DNA of 45,024 bases from an uncultured Lachnospiraceae bacterium (lineage in GTDB: Bacteria > Bacillota > Clostridia > Lachnospirales > Lachnospiraceae). How positions within the stretch are numbered: the stretch's first letter is position 1; each line of letters begins with the position of its first letter. The stretch spans positions 1 through 45,024 of the forward strand of contig CAJTVN010000034.1 in NCBI GenBank assembly GCA_910579685.1. Reading direction: 5' to 3'. The notes under the pieces are model-generated. The model saw only the letters and a program-made list of their open reading frames with translations. It made no database searches and was not told the DNA's origin. Positions 8,291 to 18,300 of the stretch are shown here, piece by piece. The position numbers were made by a program, and so were the translations under genes.

Positions 8291-10255
8291 ATGGGAAGAA
8301 CAAGGATCAATCAATATGAGGCGGTGGTTTTTGACCTGGACGGGACGCTTCTTAACACGCTTGAAGATCTGATGGACAGCGTCAATTTTGCCCTTTCAAA
8401 ATATGGGATGGAGAAGCGCGGTTATGAGGAGATCCGCCGGTTTGTGGGAAATGGCGCACAAAAGCTCATTGAGAGGGCGGTTCCCTGCGGGACGCAGGAA
8501 GAGAAGATAAGGCAGGTGTACGAGGCTTTTGGAGAACATTACGGTGCGCACTGCAATGTCAAAACAGGGCTTTATCCGGGAATAACCTCTCTGCTTGAAG
8601 ATCTTACAGACCGTGGGATAAAGATTGCCATCGTGTCCAACAAGCCGCATGGCGCCGTTCAAAAGCTGAACGAGATGTATTTTAAGGATTTTGTCCGTGT
8701 TGCCGTGGGAGCAAGGGAAAACATGCGCAGAAAGCCGGCTCCGGATATGGTGTTCGAGGCGTTGCGGCAGCTTGGGGTCTCCAGAGAAAGGGCTGTCTAT
8801 GTGGGAGATTCGGAGGTGGATATCGCAACTGCCGCAGGTGCGGGGATGGAGTGCGTCACGGTTACCTGGGGCTTTCGGAACCGGAAGGAGCTGGATGCGG
8901 CAGGGGCAAAAGTCTATGTGGAAAGGCCGGAGAAAATAATAGACTTGATAACAGAAGATATTTATTCGGTAAAAAAGATAGATGCGACTGAAAAAATCGA
9001 GGTGGAAGTGCCGGGTTCCAAGAGTATTACGAACAGGGCCCTTCTGCTGGCGGCGCTTTCCGGAAAGAAGTGTGTGCTTCACGGCGTGCTTTTCAGTGAG
9101 GATTCAAGAGCTTTTATCGACAGCCTTGAAAAGCTTGGTTTTTTTGTGGAGGCGGACGAGAAGACGAAAGATGTGGCGATTCAGGGAGAGGGAGGGAGTG
9201 TCCCGAATGCAAGGGCGCAGATCAATGTGAGAAGCGCCGGGACCGCCGCCCGGTTTCTCACGGTCTTCCTGGCGCTGGCGGGAGGGGAATACGAGCTCAA
9301 TGCCTCCCCCCAGATGTGCCGCCGTCCTATGGAGCCGCTGCTTTCCCTGCTAAAGAAGGGCGGCGTCACATTTGACTTCCTGGGAGAGGAAGATCACTTT
9401 CCGTTCCGGATGCGGTCGGAAGGATTTTCCCTCAGGGAGGTGGAAATCGATACGGGGCTCAGCAGCCAGTTTGCCAGCGCCCTGCTGATGTCAGGCGTTC
9501 TTTTGGAAAACGGCTTAAACGTCATTCTCTCGGGAGGACGGGCCAGGGGAGCCTATATCAAAATGACGGTGGCCATGATGAGACAGTTCGGACTGGAAGT
9601 GGATTGGTCAGAGAACTGCTGTACGGTCAGACATGCCGGCAATTTCGGACTCAAGGAGTATCAGATCGAGCCGGACGTGTCCGGGGCCTGCTATTTTTAT
9701 GCTATGGCACCGCTTTTGAAAACAGATGTTATTGTAAAGGATGTGCACCTGGATTCTTTGCAGGGAGACATTAAATTCGTGGAAGCCCTGCGGAGGCTTG
9801 GCTGCAAGCTGGAGGACAGGACAGAAGGAATCTGCCTGAGCGGGAGCGAGATTTCGGAATATCCGGGACTTGTGATCGATATGAAGGAGTTTTCCGATCA
9901 GACTATGACCATGGCCGCACTGGCTCCTTTTGCAAAGACGCCTACCCGGATTTTGAACATAGGGCATATCCGCTTTCAGGAATCCGACCGGATCCGGGCC
10001 ATTCGGGCAGAGCTTGGCCGAATGGGGATCCGATGTGAGGAGCTGCCGCAGGAGGATGGGATTGTGATTGAACCGGGAGAGATAAGAAAAGCCCTTGTGG
10101 AAACCTATGAGGATCACCGCATGGCCATGGCGTTTACTCTGATCGGACTTAGAACCGGCAATATCCGAATCAAAAACCCGGATTGCTGCAGAAAGACATT
10201 CGAAAATTATTTTGATCTTATAGAAGAGGTGGTGAACCGAAATGAAACAAATTGA
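8291..10255 (+). CDS. aroA: HAD phosphatase fused to EPSP synthase (AroA)
   Basis: One 654-residue frame joins two enzymes. Residues 1 to about 218 form a HAD-IA phosphatase of the phosphoglycolate phosphatase type: D15 and D17 in VFDLDGTL, the Ser of IVSNKPHG, the Lys of RRKPAPD, and GDSEVD. From about residue 224 to the end is a full-length 3-phosphoshikimate 1-carboxyvinyltransferase: PGSKSITNRALLLAAL, RSAGTAARFL, FQESDRIRAIRAELGRMG and the C-terminal YEDHRMAMAF. AroA joins shikimate 3-phosphate and phosphoenolpyruvate in aromatic amino acid synthesis. The linker has no stop and no ATG with a ribosome site, so the fusion is real in this sequence. The start at 8291 follows AAAGGCGG; upstream in-frame codons overlap the MATE gene and lack homology. 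The substrate of the HAD half is unknown. Confidence 0.93.
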   Translation: MGRTRINQYEAVVFDLDGTLLNTLEDLMDSVNFALSKYGMEKRGYEEIRRFVGNGAQKLIERAVPCGTQEEKIRQVYEAFGEHYGAHCNVKTGLYPGITSLLEDLTDRGIKIAIVSNKPHGAVQKLNEMYFKDFVRVAVGARENMRRKPAPDMVFEALRQLGVSRERAVYVGDSEVDIATAAGAGMECVTVTWGFRNRKELDAAGAKVYVERPEKIIDLITEDIYSVKKIDATEKIEVEVPGSKSITNRALLLAALSGKKCVLHGVLFSEDSRAFIDSLEKLGFFVEADEKTKDVAIQGEGGSVPNARAQINVRSAGTAARFLTVFLALAGGEYELNASPQMCRRPMEPLLSLLKKGGVTFDFLGEEDHFPFRMRSEGFSLREVEIDTGLSSQFASALLMSGVLLENGLNVILSGGRARGAYIKMTVAMMRQFGLEVDWSENCCTVRHAGNFGLKEYQIEPDVSGACYFYAMAPLLKTDVIVKDVHLDSLQGDIKFVEALRRLGCKLEDRTEGICLSGSEISEYPGLVIDMKEFSDQTMTMAALAPFAKTPTRILNIGHIRFQESDRIRAIRAELGRMGIRCEELPQEDGIVIEPGEIRKALVETYEDHRMAMAFTLIGLRTGNIRIKNPDCCRKTFENYFDLIEEVVNRNETN

Positions 10256-11594
10256 ATACACGGAAAGAGCCGTACTTGCCGGAGCGGAGCTTGCCGGGGG
10301 AACGGACCCGAAGGAGGAGTTTGAACGTTCCATGGAAGAGCTGGCAAATCTTGCAAAGGCCTGCTATATAGAGCCTGCCGCGGTGGTGACCCAGCGGCTT
10401 GAGAGCGTTCACAAGGGCCTGTATATGGGTAAGGGAAAGGTTCAGGAGATCCGGGAAGTGGCACAGCGCCTGGAGGCGGATCTTGTCCTGTTCGACAATG
10501 CGCTTACCCCCTCCCAGCTTCGCAACCTGCAGGATGAAATCGGAAAGCCGGTTATGGACAGGACGTCTCTGATTCTCGATATTTTTGAGAGCCGCGCAAG
10601 GACGAGAGAAGCCAAGCTTCAGGTGGAGACGGCAAGGCTGCAGTATCTTCTGCCGAGGCTTGTAGGAATGCACGAGGCGCTTACAAGGCAGGGCGGAACC
10701 AGCGGAAGTATGAGCAGCAGGGGCTCGGGCGAAAAGAAACTGGAGCTTGACAGGCGGAGAATTGAACATCGTCTCACCGAACTGAAAAAGGAGCTTGAGG
10801 AAGTGACCGTAGAGAGGCGTGTTCAGAGAAGAAGGCGTCAGGCAGGCAAAATTCCCTTAGTTGCCCTGGTGGGATATACAAATGCCGGTAAGTCCACAAT
10901 TATGAACGCAATGGTGGACGCCTATGTGCAGGATGAGGAGAAGCGGGTTCTGGAGGAAGATATGCTGTTTGCCACGCTGGATACCTCGGTACGGAGAATC
11001 AACACGGGAAACAATCAGGATTTCCTTCTGTCAGACACCGTGGGATTTATCCATAAGCTTCCTCATGATTTGGTGAAGGCTTTCCGATCCACCCTGGAGG
11101 AGGTACAGAATGCGGATCTGCTGCTCCATGTGGCGGACTGCTCGGATCCCTTTTATCAGGAGCAGATGAAGACCACGCTGGATACGCTTGGCGAGCTTGG
11201 TGCCGGCGATATTCCCATGCTTACGATCTATAATAAGGCGGATTTGAGCGAGTCCTTTAAGGACTATCCGCAAAGGAAGGGCGATAAGCTTTATCTCTGC
11301 GCCAGGGAGGAGGAATCCTTAAGGCTGCTGACGGAGGCGATCCTGGAAAAGGTGTACGCTGACTGGGTGGAATATCGTTTCCTTATTCCCTTTGAAAAAG
11401 GGAACGTGGCGACTTACCTGATGGAAAACGCTCAAGTGATTTCCCGTAGATATACGCAGGAAGGGACAGAGCTTGCGGTGAAATGCCACAAGATGGATAA
11501 AAACAAATTTGCGGAATATACTTTACTTGCGGAGCCTGACGGACAGGCCTGCCGTGCGCAGGGGGATGAACGTGGAAAAGGAACGGTTGAATAA
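10242..11594 (+). CDS. hflX: GTPase HflX
   Basis: This 450-residue ribosome-associated GTPase splits or rescues stalled 70S ribosomes. The N-terminal HflX domain contains the glycine-rich loop (GTSGSMSSRGSGEKKLE) and a helical arm (RRRIEHRLTELKKELEEV). The G domain follows: G1 at G210 (GYTNAGKS), G3 DTVGF, the segment LPHDLVKAFRSTLEEV and G4 NKAD. A C-terminal domain closes the protein. The ATG lies inside the end of the aroA fusion gene (14-base overlap) behind AGAGGTGG, so translation is likely coupled. Confidence 0.96.
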   Translation: MKQIEYTERAVLAGAELAGGTDPKEEFERSMEELANLAKACYIEPAAVVTQRLESVHKGLYMGKGKVQEIREVAQRLEADLVLFDNALTPSQLRNLQDEIGKPVMDRTSLILDIFESRARTREAKLQVETARLQYLLPRLVGMHEALTRQGGTSGSMSSRGSGEKKLELDRRRIEHRLTELKKELEEVTVERRVQRRRRQAGKIPLVALVGYTNAGKSTIMNAMVDAYVQDEEKRVLEEDMLFATLDTSVRRINTGNNQDFLLSDTVGFIHKLPHDLVKAFRSTLEEVQNADLLLHVADCSDPFYQEQMKTTLDTLGELGAGDIPMLTIYNKADLSESFKDYPQRKGDKLYLCAREEESLRLLTEAILEKVYADWVEYRFLIPFEKGNVATYLMENAQVISRRYTQEGTELAVKCHKMDKNKFAEYTLLAEPDGQACRAQGDERGKGTVE

Positions 11595-12306
11595 ATATCT
11601 TGCATCCTGCGGAGTGTGTTCCCGCAGAGAGGCGGACCGTCTGATTGAAGAAGGACGGGTGACGGTGAACGGTGCAACGGCCCTTCCCGGAATGCGGGTG
11701 GAAAGCAAGGACAGAATTGCCGTAAACGGAAGGCTGTTGCATGGCAGGGATGAAAAGGTCGTATTTGCATACAATAAGCCATCAGGGGTTACCTGTACGG
11801 AGCGGGATAAATATGCAGACAAAAAAATATCAGATGTTGTTAAATTTCCGGTAAGGGTTACTTATGCGGGACGCCTTGACAAGGACTCCCAGGGACTGTT
11901 GCTTCTGACAAACGACGGAGTCCTGATTGAAGCCATGATGCGGGGAAGCGCAGGCCATGAGAAGGAATACGTTGTAAAGACAAACCAGGAGGTTACGCAG
12001 GAGTTTGTCCGGAAGATGGCGGCGGGGGTTTACCTGTCGGAGCTGGATGTGACCACCAGGCCCTGCGAGGTAGAGAAGGTGGGAAAATTTACGTTTCGCA
12101 TTATTCTGACGCAGGGGCTCAACCGCCAGATCAAGCGTATGGCAAGGGAGCTTGGATATCATGTGAGGGATATCCGGAGAGTTCGGGTTGTCAACATTCA
12201 GCTTGCGGGATTAAAGCCCGGACAGTTCCGGCAGATCAAAGGAGAAGAATTACGGGTGTTATATGATTTGTGCCTGCCGGGCGGTGTGGAAAGGAACAGT
12301 AAGTGA
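11572..12306 (+). CDS. rluF: 23S rRNA pseudouridine synthase, RluF/RsuA type
   Basis: This protein of about 244 residues isomerises a uridine in rRNA. The N-terminal S4 RNA-binding domain (ERLNKYLASCGVCSRREADR, then VTVNG) is followed by the RsuA-type catalytic domain with AGRLDKDSQGLLLLTNDG, which holds the catalytic Asp. The late motif QGLNRQIKRMARELGY is the form seen in RluF (2604) enzymes rather than RluB. I set the start at the GTG at 11572 because AGGGGG (11560-11565) gives a spacing of 6; the ATG at 11566 touches the ribosome site directly. It overlaps the end of hflX by 23 bases and shares TGATG with ligA. The exact target uridine is inferred. Confidence 0.9.
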   Translation: MEKERLNKYLASCGVCSRREADRLIEEGRVTVNGATALPGMRVESKDRIAVNGRLLHGRDEKVVFAYNKPSGVTCTERDKYADKKISDVVKFPVRVTYAGRLDKDSQGLLLLTNDGVLIEAMMRGSAGHEKEYVVKTNQEVTQEFVRKMAAGVYLSELDVTTRPCEVEKVGKFTFRIILTQGLNRQIKRMARELGYHVRDIRRVRVVNIQLAGLKPGQFRQIKGEELRVLYDLCLPGGVERNSK

Positions 12307-14294
12307 TGGAAGAGGCAAAGAAGCGGTGCGAGGAGCTGGTAAGACGGCTGAACGAGGCGTCCGACGCATATTACAGCGGAAAAGAAGAAGTGATGTCAAA
12401 TTATGAGTGGGATGCGCTTTTTGACGAGCTCTCTGCTCTGGAGGAGGAGACGGGCTACATCCTTCCCGACAGCCCCACGCAGAATACAGGAGCGCAGGAG
12501 GAGACGGCGCAGGGAGAGCGGGAGCGTCATGAGTTTCCGGCCCTGTCCCTGGCAAAGACAAAGCAGGTTTCCGAGCTGGTAAAGTGGACGCAGGATAAGG
12601 AGATCTGGCTTTCCTGGAAGCTGGACGGCCTGACCCTGGTGGCAACCTATGACAGGGGAGCTCTTACCAGGCTGCTCACAAGGGGAAACGGGACGCTGGG
12701 AACCAACATTACTTATCTGAAGGATTCCATCAGGGGGCTTCCCGAAAAAATCAGGTATCAGGGTCATATGGTGGTCAGAGGCGAGGCCGCCATCTCTTAT
12801 CCGGATTTTGAGCGGATCAATGCGACCATGGAGGATGATGAAAAATATGCCAATCCCAGAAACCTGGCTTCCGGAACTCTGAGTCTGGATGATCCGGAGA
12901 AAGTGAAGGAGCGGCATGTATATTTCAACGCCTTTACGCTGGTGTATATAGAGGACAATATTGTCTCTTGGGGAGAGCGGATGGATCTGCTGGAAAGAGA
13001 AGGTTTCCGGGTGGTGGAGAGAGAACGCCTTGCGGCGCAGACTCTTCCGGATGCGGTGGAGCGGTGGACGAAAAAGGTGGAAAACGGGCAGATGGATCTT
13101 CCGGTTGACGGTCTTGTGATCTGCTTTGACGATACGGATTATGCGGCTTCGGGAAGCGTCACGGGTCATCACGCCTCCCGGGCGGGTCTTGCTTTTAAAT
13201 GGAAGGACGTGTCTGCAAAGTCAGAGCTTTTGTATGTGGAATGGTCCTGTGCGGCTTCCACCATTTCCCCCGTGGCGGTTTTTGAACCGGTTCAGCTGGA
13301 GGGAACCACGGTCTCCAGGGCGTCCCTGTGTAACATCAGTGAAATGGAGCGGCTGGGAATTGGAAAGACCTGTACGCTTGAGGTGATAAAGGCAAACAAG
13401 ATTATTCCCAAATGCATTGCGGTCACGAAAGCCGAGGGAGAGATTGAAATTCCCGATCAATGCCCGGTATGCGGGGCGCAGACGGAAATACGCATCAGCC
13501 CAAGGAGTCTGACCAGGACGCTCCACTGCACCAATCCGGACTGCAGCGCAAAGCATGTGAAGAAGTTTACACGGTTTGTGAGCAAGCCCGGTATGGATAT
13601 TGACGGGCTGTCCATCCAGACCATGCTGAAATTTATGAACGAGGGATTCCTCTCGGAGTTTGCGGATATTTACCATCTGTCCGATCACGCCCAGGTGATC
13701 CGCCAGATGGAAGGGTTTGGCGAGAAGTCCTGTGAGAACATGATGCGGGCCATTGAGAAGAGCCGGAACGTCCATCCGGTAAACTTTATCTACGCCCTTT
13801 GTATTCCCATGTTCGGAGTCGATGCGGGTAAGAAAATCGTCGCTTCCATCGGGGTCGAGGGGTTCCTCGAGCGCCTGGAGGCGAAGGAGGGATTTGAGGA
13901 TATCGACGGAATCGGGCCCGAGAAGTCCAATTCCGTGATGGAATGGTACGAGAGCGGCCATAATGCCGCTGCCCTCCAGAGGCTTTTGAGGGAAGTGGAG
14001 ATCGAGAAGGTGGAGCCGCCCAAAGAGGAGGGCGGCAGATGCAGGGGCCTTAACTTTGTGATCACCGGCGAGGTTCGCCGCTTTAAGAACCGGGATGCGT
14101 TTAAGGCCTATGTGGAGGAGCAGGGAGGAAAGGTCACGGGAAGTGTCACGGGCAAGACCGCCTATCTGGTAAACAATGACGCAGAATCCGCCTCATCCAA
14201 AAACCGCAAGGCAAGAGAACTCTCGGTGCCTGTGATCTCGGAGGATGAATTCCTTGAAAAATTCGGCCCCGGTTCCGGGGATGAGGTTTTGTGA
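12306..14294 (+). CDS. ligA: NAD-dependent DNA ligase LigA
   Basis: This 662-residue enzyme seals nicks in replication and repair using NAD+. Domain order is complete: a short Ia region, the adenylation domain with the nucleophile K105 in WKLDG, an OB fold, a four-Cys zinc finger (CPVCG and CTNPDC, about residues 388-418), helix-hairpin-helix repeats (about 430-560) and a C-terminal BRCT domain (from RGLNFVITGEVRRFKNR). The surroundings of the active-site Lys (SWKLDGLTLVATYDRG) differ from the more common E-x-KIDGLA form, so it is a diverged LigA branch. The ATG overlaps the rluF stop in TGATG, with AAAGGA upstream; a GTG three bases earlier is less likely. Confidence 0.94.
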   Translation: MEEAKKRCEELVRRLNEASDAYYSGKEEVMSNYEWDALFDELSALEEETGYILPDSPTQNTGAQEETAQGERERHEFPALSLAKTKQVSELVKWTQDKEIWLSWKLDGLTLVATYDRGALTRLLTRGNGTLGTNITYLKDSIRGLPEKIRYQGHMVVRGEAAISYPDFERINATMEDDEKYANPRNLASGTLSLDDPEKVKERHVYFNAFTLVYIEDNIVSWGERMDLLEREGFRVVERERLAAQTLPDAVERWTKKVENGQMDLPVDGLVICFDDTDYAASGSVTGHHASRAGLAFKWKDVSAKSELLYVEWSCAASTISPVAVFEPVQLEGTTVSRASLCNISEMERLGIGKTCTLEVIKANKIIPKCIAVTKAEGEIEIPDQCPVCGAQTEIRISPRSLTRTLHCTNPDCSAKHVKKFTRFVSKPGMDIDGLSIQTMLKFMNEGFLSEFADIYHLSDHAQVIRQMEGFGEKSCENMMRAIEKSRNVHPVNFIYALCIPMFGVDAGKKIVASIGVEGFLERLEAKEGFEDIDGIGPEKSNSVMEWYESGHNAAALQRLLREVEIEKVEPPKEEGGRCRGLNFVITGEVRRFKNRDAFKAYVEEQGGKVTGSVTGKTAYLVNNDAESASSKNRKARELSVPVISEDEFLEKFGPGSGDEVL

Positions 14295-14321
14295 TAAATC
14301 GATAGAAATGGAGAAAAAGCG

Positions 14322-15227
14322 ATGCCTATTAAAGTACAAAGCGATCTGCCGGCAAAAGGGATACTGGAAAATGAAAATATATTTGTGATGGACGAATACC
14401 GGGCCCTGCATCAGGATATTCGTCCCCTCAAGATCTGTATTCTGAACCTGATGCCGGTAAAACAGGACACGGAGCTTCAGCTGCTTCGGGCTCTTTCCAA
14501 CACGCCCCTTCATATAGAGGTCTCTTTTATGAAGATGAACAGCCATGTCTCCCTGAACACGCCGATTCAGCATCTGAACCGCTTTTACAATACTTTTGAC
14601 GAGCTGCGGGACAGGAAGTTTGACGGGCTTATCATCACCGGCGCACCGGTTGAGCAGATTCCCTTCGAGGAGGTGGACTACTGGCCGGAGCTGTGCGAGA
14701 TCATGGACTGGACAAAAGTCCATGTGACCTCCACCTTACATATCTGCTGGGGGGCCCAGGCGGGACTGTACTATCATTTTGGAATTCCCAAAATACTGCT
14801 TCCGGAAAAGCTTTTTGGCGTTTTCGAACACCGGGTGATGAACCGCAAAATTCCTCTGGTCAGGGGCTTCGATGATTTGTTTATGATTCCCCACAGCCGC
14901 CACACCGCGGTGAAGCCGCAGGATATCCACGACTGCGCCGACCTGACCGTGCTGGCCGAGTCCGACAGGGCGGGGGTGCTTCTTTGCATGACCGAGGGCG
15001 GAGGGCAGATCTATGTCATGGGTCATCCGGAGTATGACAGATATACGCTCCACAATGAATACCAGCGCGACAAAAACAAGGGGCTGCCGATTGCGATTCC
15101 CGAGAACTATTATCCGGAGGATGACGACACAAGGAGGCCGAACCTGCAGTGGCGGTCCCACAGCAACAATCTTTATTCCAACTGGCTCAACTACTATGTG
15201 TACCAGGTGACACCGTATGAATTGTAG
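14322..15227 (+). CDS. metA: Homoserine O-acyltransferase MetA, predicted acetyl-CoA type
   Basis: This 301-residue enzyme acylates homoserine in the first committed step of methionine synthesis. The fold is a glutamine-amidotransferase-like one with nucleophile C142 (HICWGAQAGLYYHFG) and the pair H235 and E237 in MGHPEYD. Residue 111 is Glu (TGAPVEQIPFEEVDYW). In this family Glu111 favours acetyl-CoA and Gly111 succinyl-CoA, so the likely product is O-acetylhomoserine although many databases name the family a succinyltransferase. It follows ligA by 27 bases with GGAG upstream and probably ends the operon. No SAM or T-box riboswitch precedes it. Confidence 0.95.
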   Translation: MPIKVQSDLPAKGILENENIFVMDEYRALHQDIRPLKICILNLMPVKQDTELQLLRALSNTPLHIEVSFMKMNSHVSLNTPIQHLNRFYNTFDELRDRKFDGLIITGAPVEQIPFEEVDYWPELCEIMDWTKVHVTSTLHICWGAQAGLYYHFGIPKILLPEKLFGVFEHRVMNRKIPLVRGFDDLFMIPHSRHTAVKPQDIHDCADLTVLAESDRAGVLLCMTEGGGQIYVMGHPEYDRYTLHNEYQRDKNKGLPIAIPENYYPEDDDTRRPNLQWRSHSNNLYSNWLNYYVYQVTPYEL

Positions 15228-15263
15228 GAAATAATACGGGAAGCTTTACAAATGACATGAAAA

Positions 15264-15292
15264 TTGACTGCGAAGGAATAAAGTGAAATATT
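15264..15292 (+). promoter_or_regulatory. Weak candidate promoter of the M60 protease operon
   Basis: TTGACT (15264-15269) and AATATT (15287-15292) are 17 bases apart, about 85 bases before the protease start. The 148-base gap after metA is AT-rich and has no clear terminator. Confidence 0.35.
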
Positions 15293-15375
15293 GAAAATTT
15301 TGTCTGCAAATGATATGCTATTGCCAATCAGCAAAAAGTAATCGAAAGAATATAAGAGTGCAAAGGAGAAAATGC

Positions 15376-18300
15376 ATGAAACGAATGACAGCATATCTGA
15401 TATCGCTTTGTCTGTTTGCAACGTGTATCCTCCCGGCTAGGGCGGCGGAAGCGGGCATTATAGTCCCGCAGGACGAAGTGCGCAAAGAGACGGGCGCAGA
15501 TGCCGGGCAGAACGGTAAAACAAATGATGATATGGGGATGATTGGACAGGTTTCCTCCACGGGAAGTCCGTCAGTGGAGAGCGCTTCTCCGGCAACGGCC
15601 TCCCCGACTTCGGAAACGACGCCGGGAGCGGATGTCAGCCCGACTTCGGAAACGACGCCGGGAGCGGATGTCAGCCCGACTCCGGAAACGACGCCGGGAG
15701 CGGATGTCAGCCCGACTCCGGAAACGACGCCGGGTACGGACACCAGTCCGACTCCGGAAGGAGCGCCGGGTGCGGATATCACCCCTTCCCCTGCCGGAAC
15801 ATCAGAAGCGCAGACAAGTCCTTCCCCTGCGGGAAGTCCGTCGGTGGAGAGTGTTCCTTCGGCAATACCTTCCGGGAGTCCGCAGGCGCAGACAAGCCCT
15901 TCCCCTGCGGCAAGCCCGGGGGCGGAGAGTACGCCTTCGGCAACCCCGACGGCGCTGGCAAGCCCTTCGCCAACGGCAACGCCGGATATGGAAAGGCAGT
16001 CATTGGCGGATGAGGAGTGGAATAACGAGACCCCTTCCGAAAATCCGGGGGGAGGCATCGAGGTGATTGTAAGGAACACGCTCCCCATTGAACGGCTTTC
16101 CCTGAAAGTGACACTGGAAAAAGATAACAATGAGGTTGACGGCCGCAGTGTGGAGCTTGCGAAAAATCCCGAAAAGCATGCGGTCTTTTTTGATGCGGAG
16201 TCCGGGGATTACCGAGTGAAGGTATCGGCTTTGGGTTTTATCACCTACGAGCAGGAAATTGCGGTGGCGCCGGGAAAGATACAGACGGCGGAGATCCATA
16301 CCGGTTTTGTGAATCTTGAGGGAATTTCCTACACCGAGGACGGCCTTCACCCCGGAGTGATGCTGATCGGTGATGCCAACGGGGACGGACAGATTGACGA
16401 GAACGACAAGAACGCCATCATGGATGCGATGAGCGGGATAGGAAATGACGGTTTAACGACGGATCTGAACAGGGACGGAAAGACAGATCTGGTGGATCTT
16501 CAGTATTATGCGAATAGCCGGGCCAGAATAAAGGAGAATGCGGTCACGGCATCTTCGCTGTCAGGAAAAATCGCACCGGATGCGGTGCAGGTGAATATAA
16601 ACGGGGCAAATACACAGGCGCAGGGAGATCTGGACGCTCTTTTTTCGGCGGACGCTGGCAGTGTGAAGCTCCAGAGAGCCCAGGGCGGGATCATCTCGCA
16701 GGACACTCCGGTGGAGATCGGCTTTAACTTGCAGAGCGGGGAGCAGGAAGGCGTCTTGGTGGAACAGATCGAGATCTCCATGGGGGAGAGTGGCGCGGCC
16801 AGCGGCCAGCTCACGGTGGAGACGGAGGGTGGAAAAAAAACCATTCCTTTCGTGGACGGCAGACTGGAGAGCCTTTCCCGGATGTCGAGTGAACCATCCG
16901 GCCCGGGCACAGGCCCTCTGGTGGTGTATCTTGGAAAACAGGTGGCCATAAAGAAGGTATCCATCCGGATTACCAAAACCGGAGGAGACGGAACCCTTGC
17001 GGAGATCACCAAGGTTGAATTCTTAAACGATATGGAAAAACGGATTCCCGAGCCGGATATGAATATACCTGAGAATCTGAAGGCGGCAGGGGCGGACAAA
17101 GCCTTCCATCTGACATGGGATCCCCAGGTGAACGTGACGGGTTATGAGGTGGAGATCAGCTATGGCGGGATGACGGAAACGGTGCGTACCGCTTCCAACA
17201 GGCTGGAAGTGAAATCCTTTAACAGAGAAAAGCTGGTGAACGAGCAATCCTACGAGGTGCGCGTCCGGTCTGTGAACGGTACCTGGTCCAGCCCTTACAG
17301 CGATAAAGTGCTTGCGGTTCCCCAAATTGCCGACAGGCCGGATCCTCCGGACAACGTGAAGGCAGTGGGCGGACACCGCAGTGTCACCATGAGCTGGAAA
17401 AAGATGGAGGATACGGATTTCTACAACGTATTTTATAAGGAAGCGGGCACTGACGCTTTTCAAAAGATTCCGAATATCGGACAAAACAAGTACGTGATCA
17501 CTGGCCTGAAGGATGAGACGCTGTATGAGGTGTATGTGACCGGTGTAAACGATCTGGGCGAGAGTAATCCGTCCCTTCATGCAGAGGCCAAGACAATCAC
17601 GTTAAAGCCGGCCAAAATGCCGAATTATAAGCTGCTCAACGAATCCGCCGGAGATGGCAGGGTGAGTGCGCACATTGTGAGTGTGACTCACGGCAGAGGA
17701 AGCATGGAATCAAGTCCCCTGGATCAGGATAGCAAGAGTGCGCTTGGAACCGTGGACAAGGATTTCGGCTCCTATTACCAGATTCTAGACTGGGACGACG
17801 GGGCCGAGTACGTTGCCGCAAGCAAAGGACTTCTTTTTACCCTGGATGATTATTACAAGATGAGCTATATCGCCTTTGCCGAGCCCGAGGATATCGCTTC
17901 CTATGGAAAGGTGTCTGTCTATTATTATGATAAGGAAAATCCGGACGGCGTCTATGCGCAGAATGTGTCAGTGACACAGAGAACGGATGAAAACGGAAGA
18001 AAGTATTACATGATTAAGCTGGCCAGTCCCATCACGGCAAATAAGATCCGTCTGGGATTCGCCCGGGGTTACGGGCTGCGCAATATTACCATTGCAGAAG
18101 TAAATTTCTATCACTATGACAGCCTGGAGGACGATATTCTTGCGCTGTATGCGGATGACCTTCACACGACCCTAAGGGATGATGTGACGGAAGCGACGAT
18201 CAGCGAACTGCAAAAGCGTCTGGATACCGTGGATGCGAAGAGCGGGGAATACCATCCGGAGCGGGAGATGCTGCAAAGAGAGCTGGATAACGCCCGGGGA

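Noticed and set aside
12306..14294. Degenerate or inactive ligase because of the unusual active-site context
   Set aside because: K105 in KLDG, the zinc finger, HhH repeats and BRCT are all present, so it is a diverged but complete LigA.
14322..15227. Naming MetA a homoserine O-succinyltransferase
   Set aside because: Residue 111 is Glu, the form associated with acetyl-CoA.
15603..15782. CRISPR array from regular 36-base repeats
   Set aside because: The units are directly adjacent without spacers and encode an in-frame Pro/Thr-rich protein linker.
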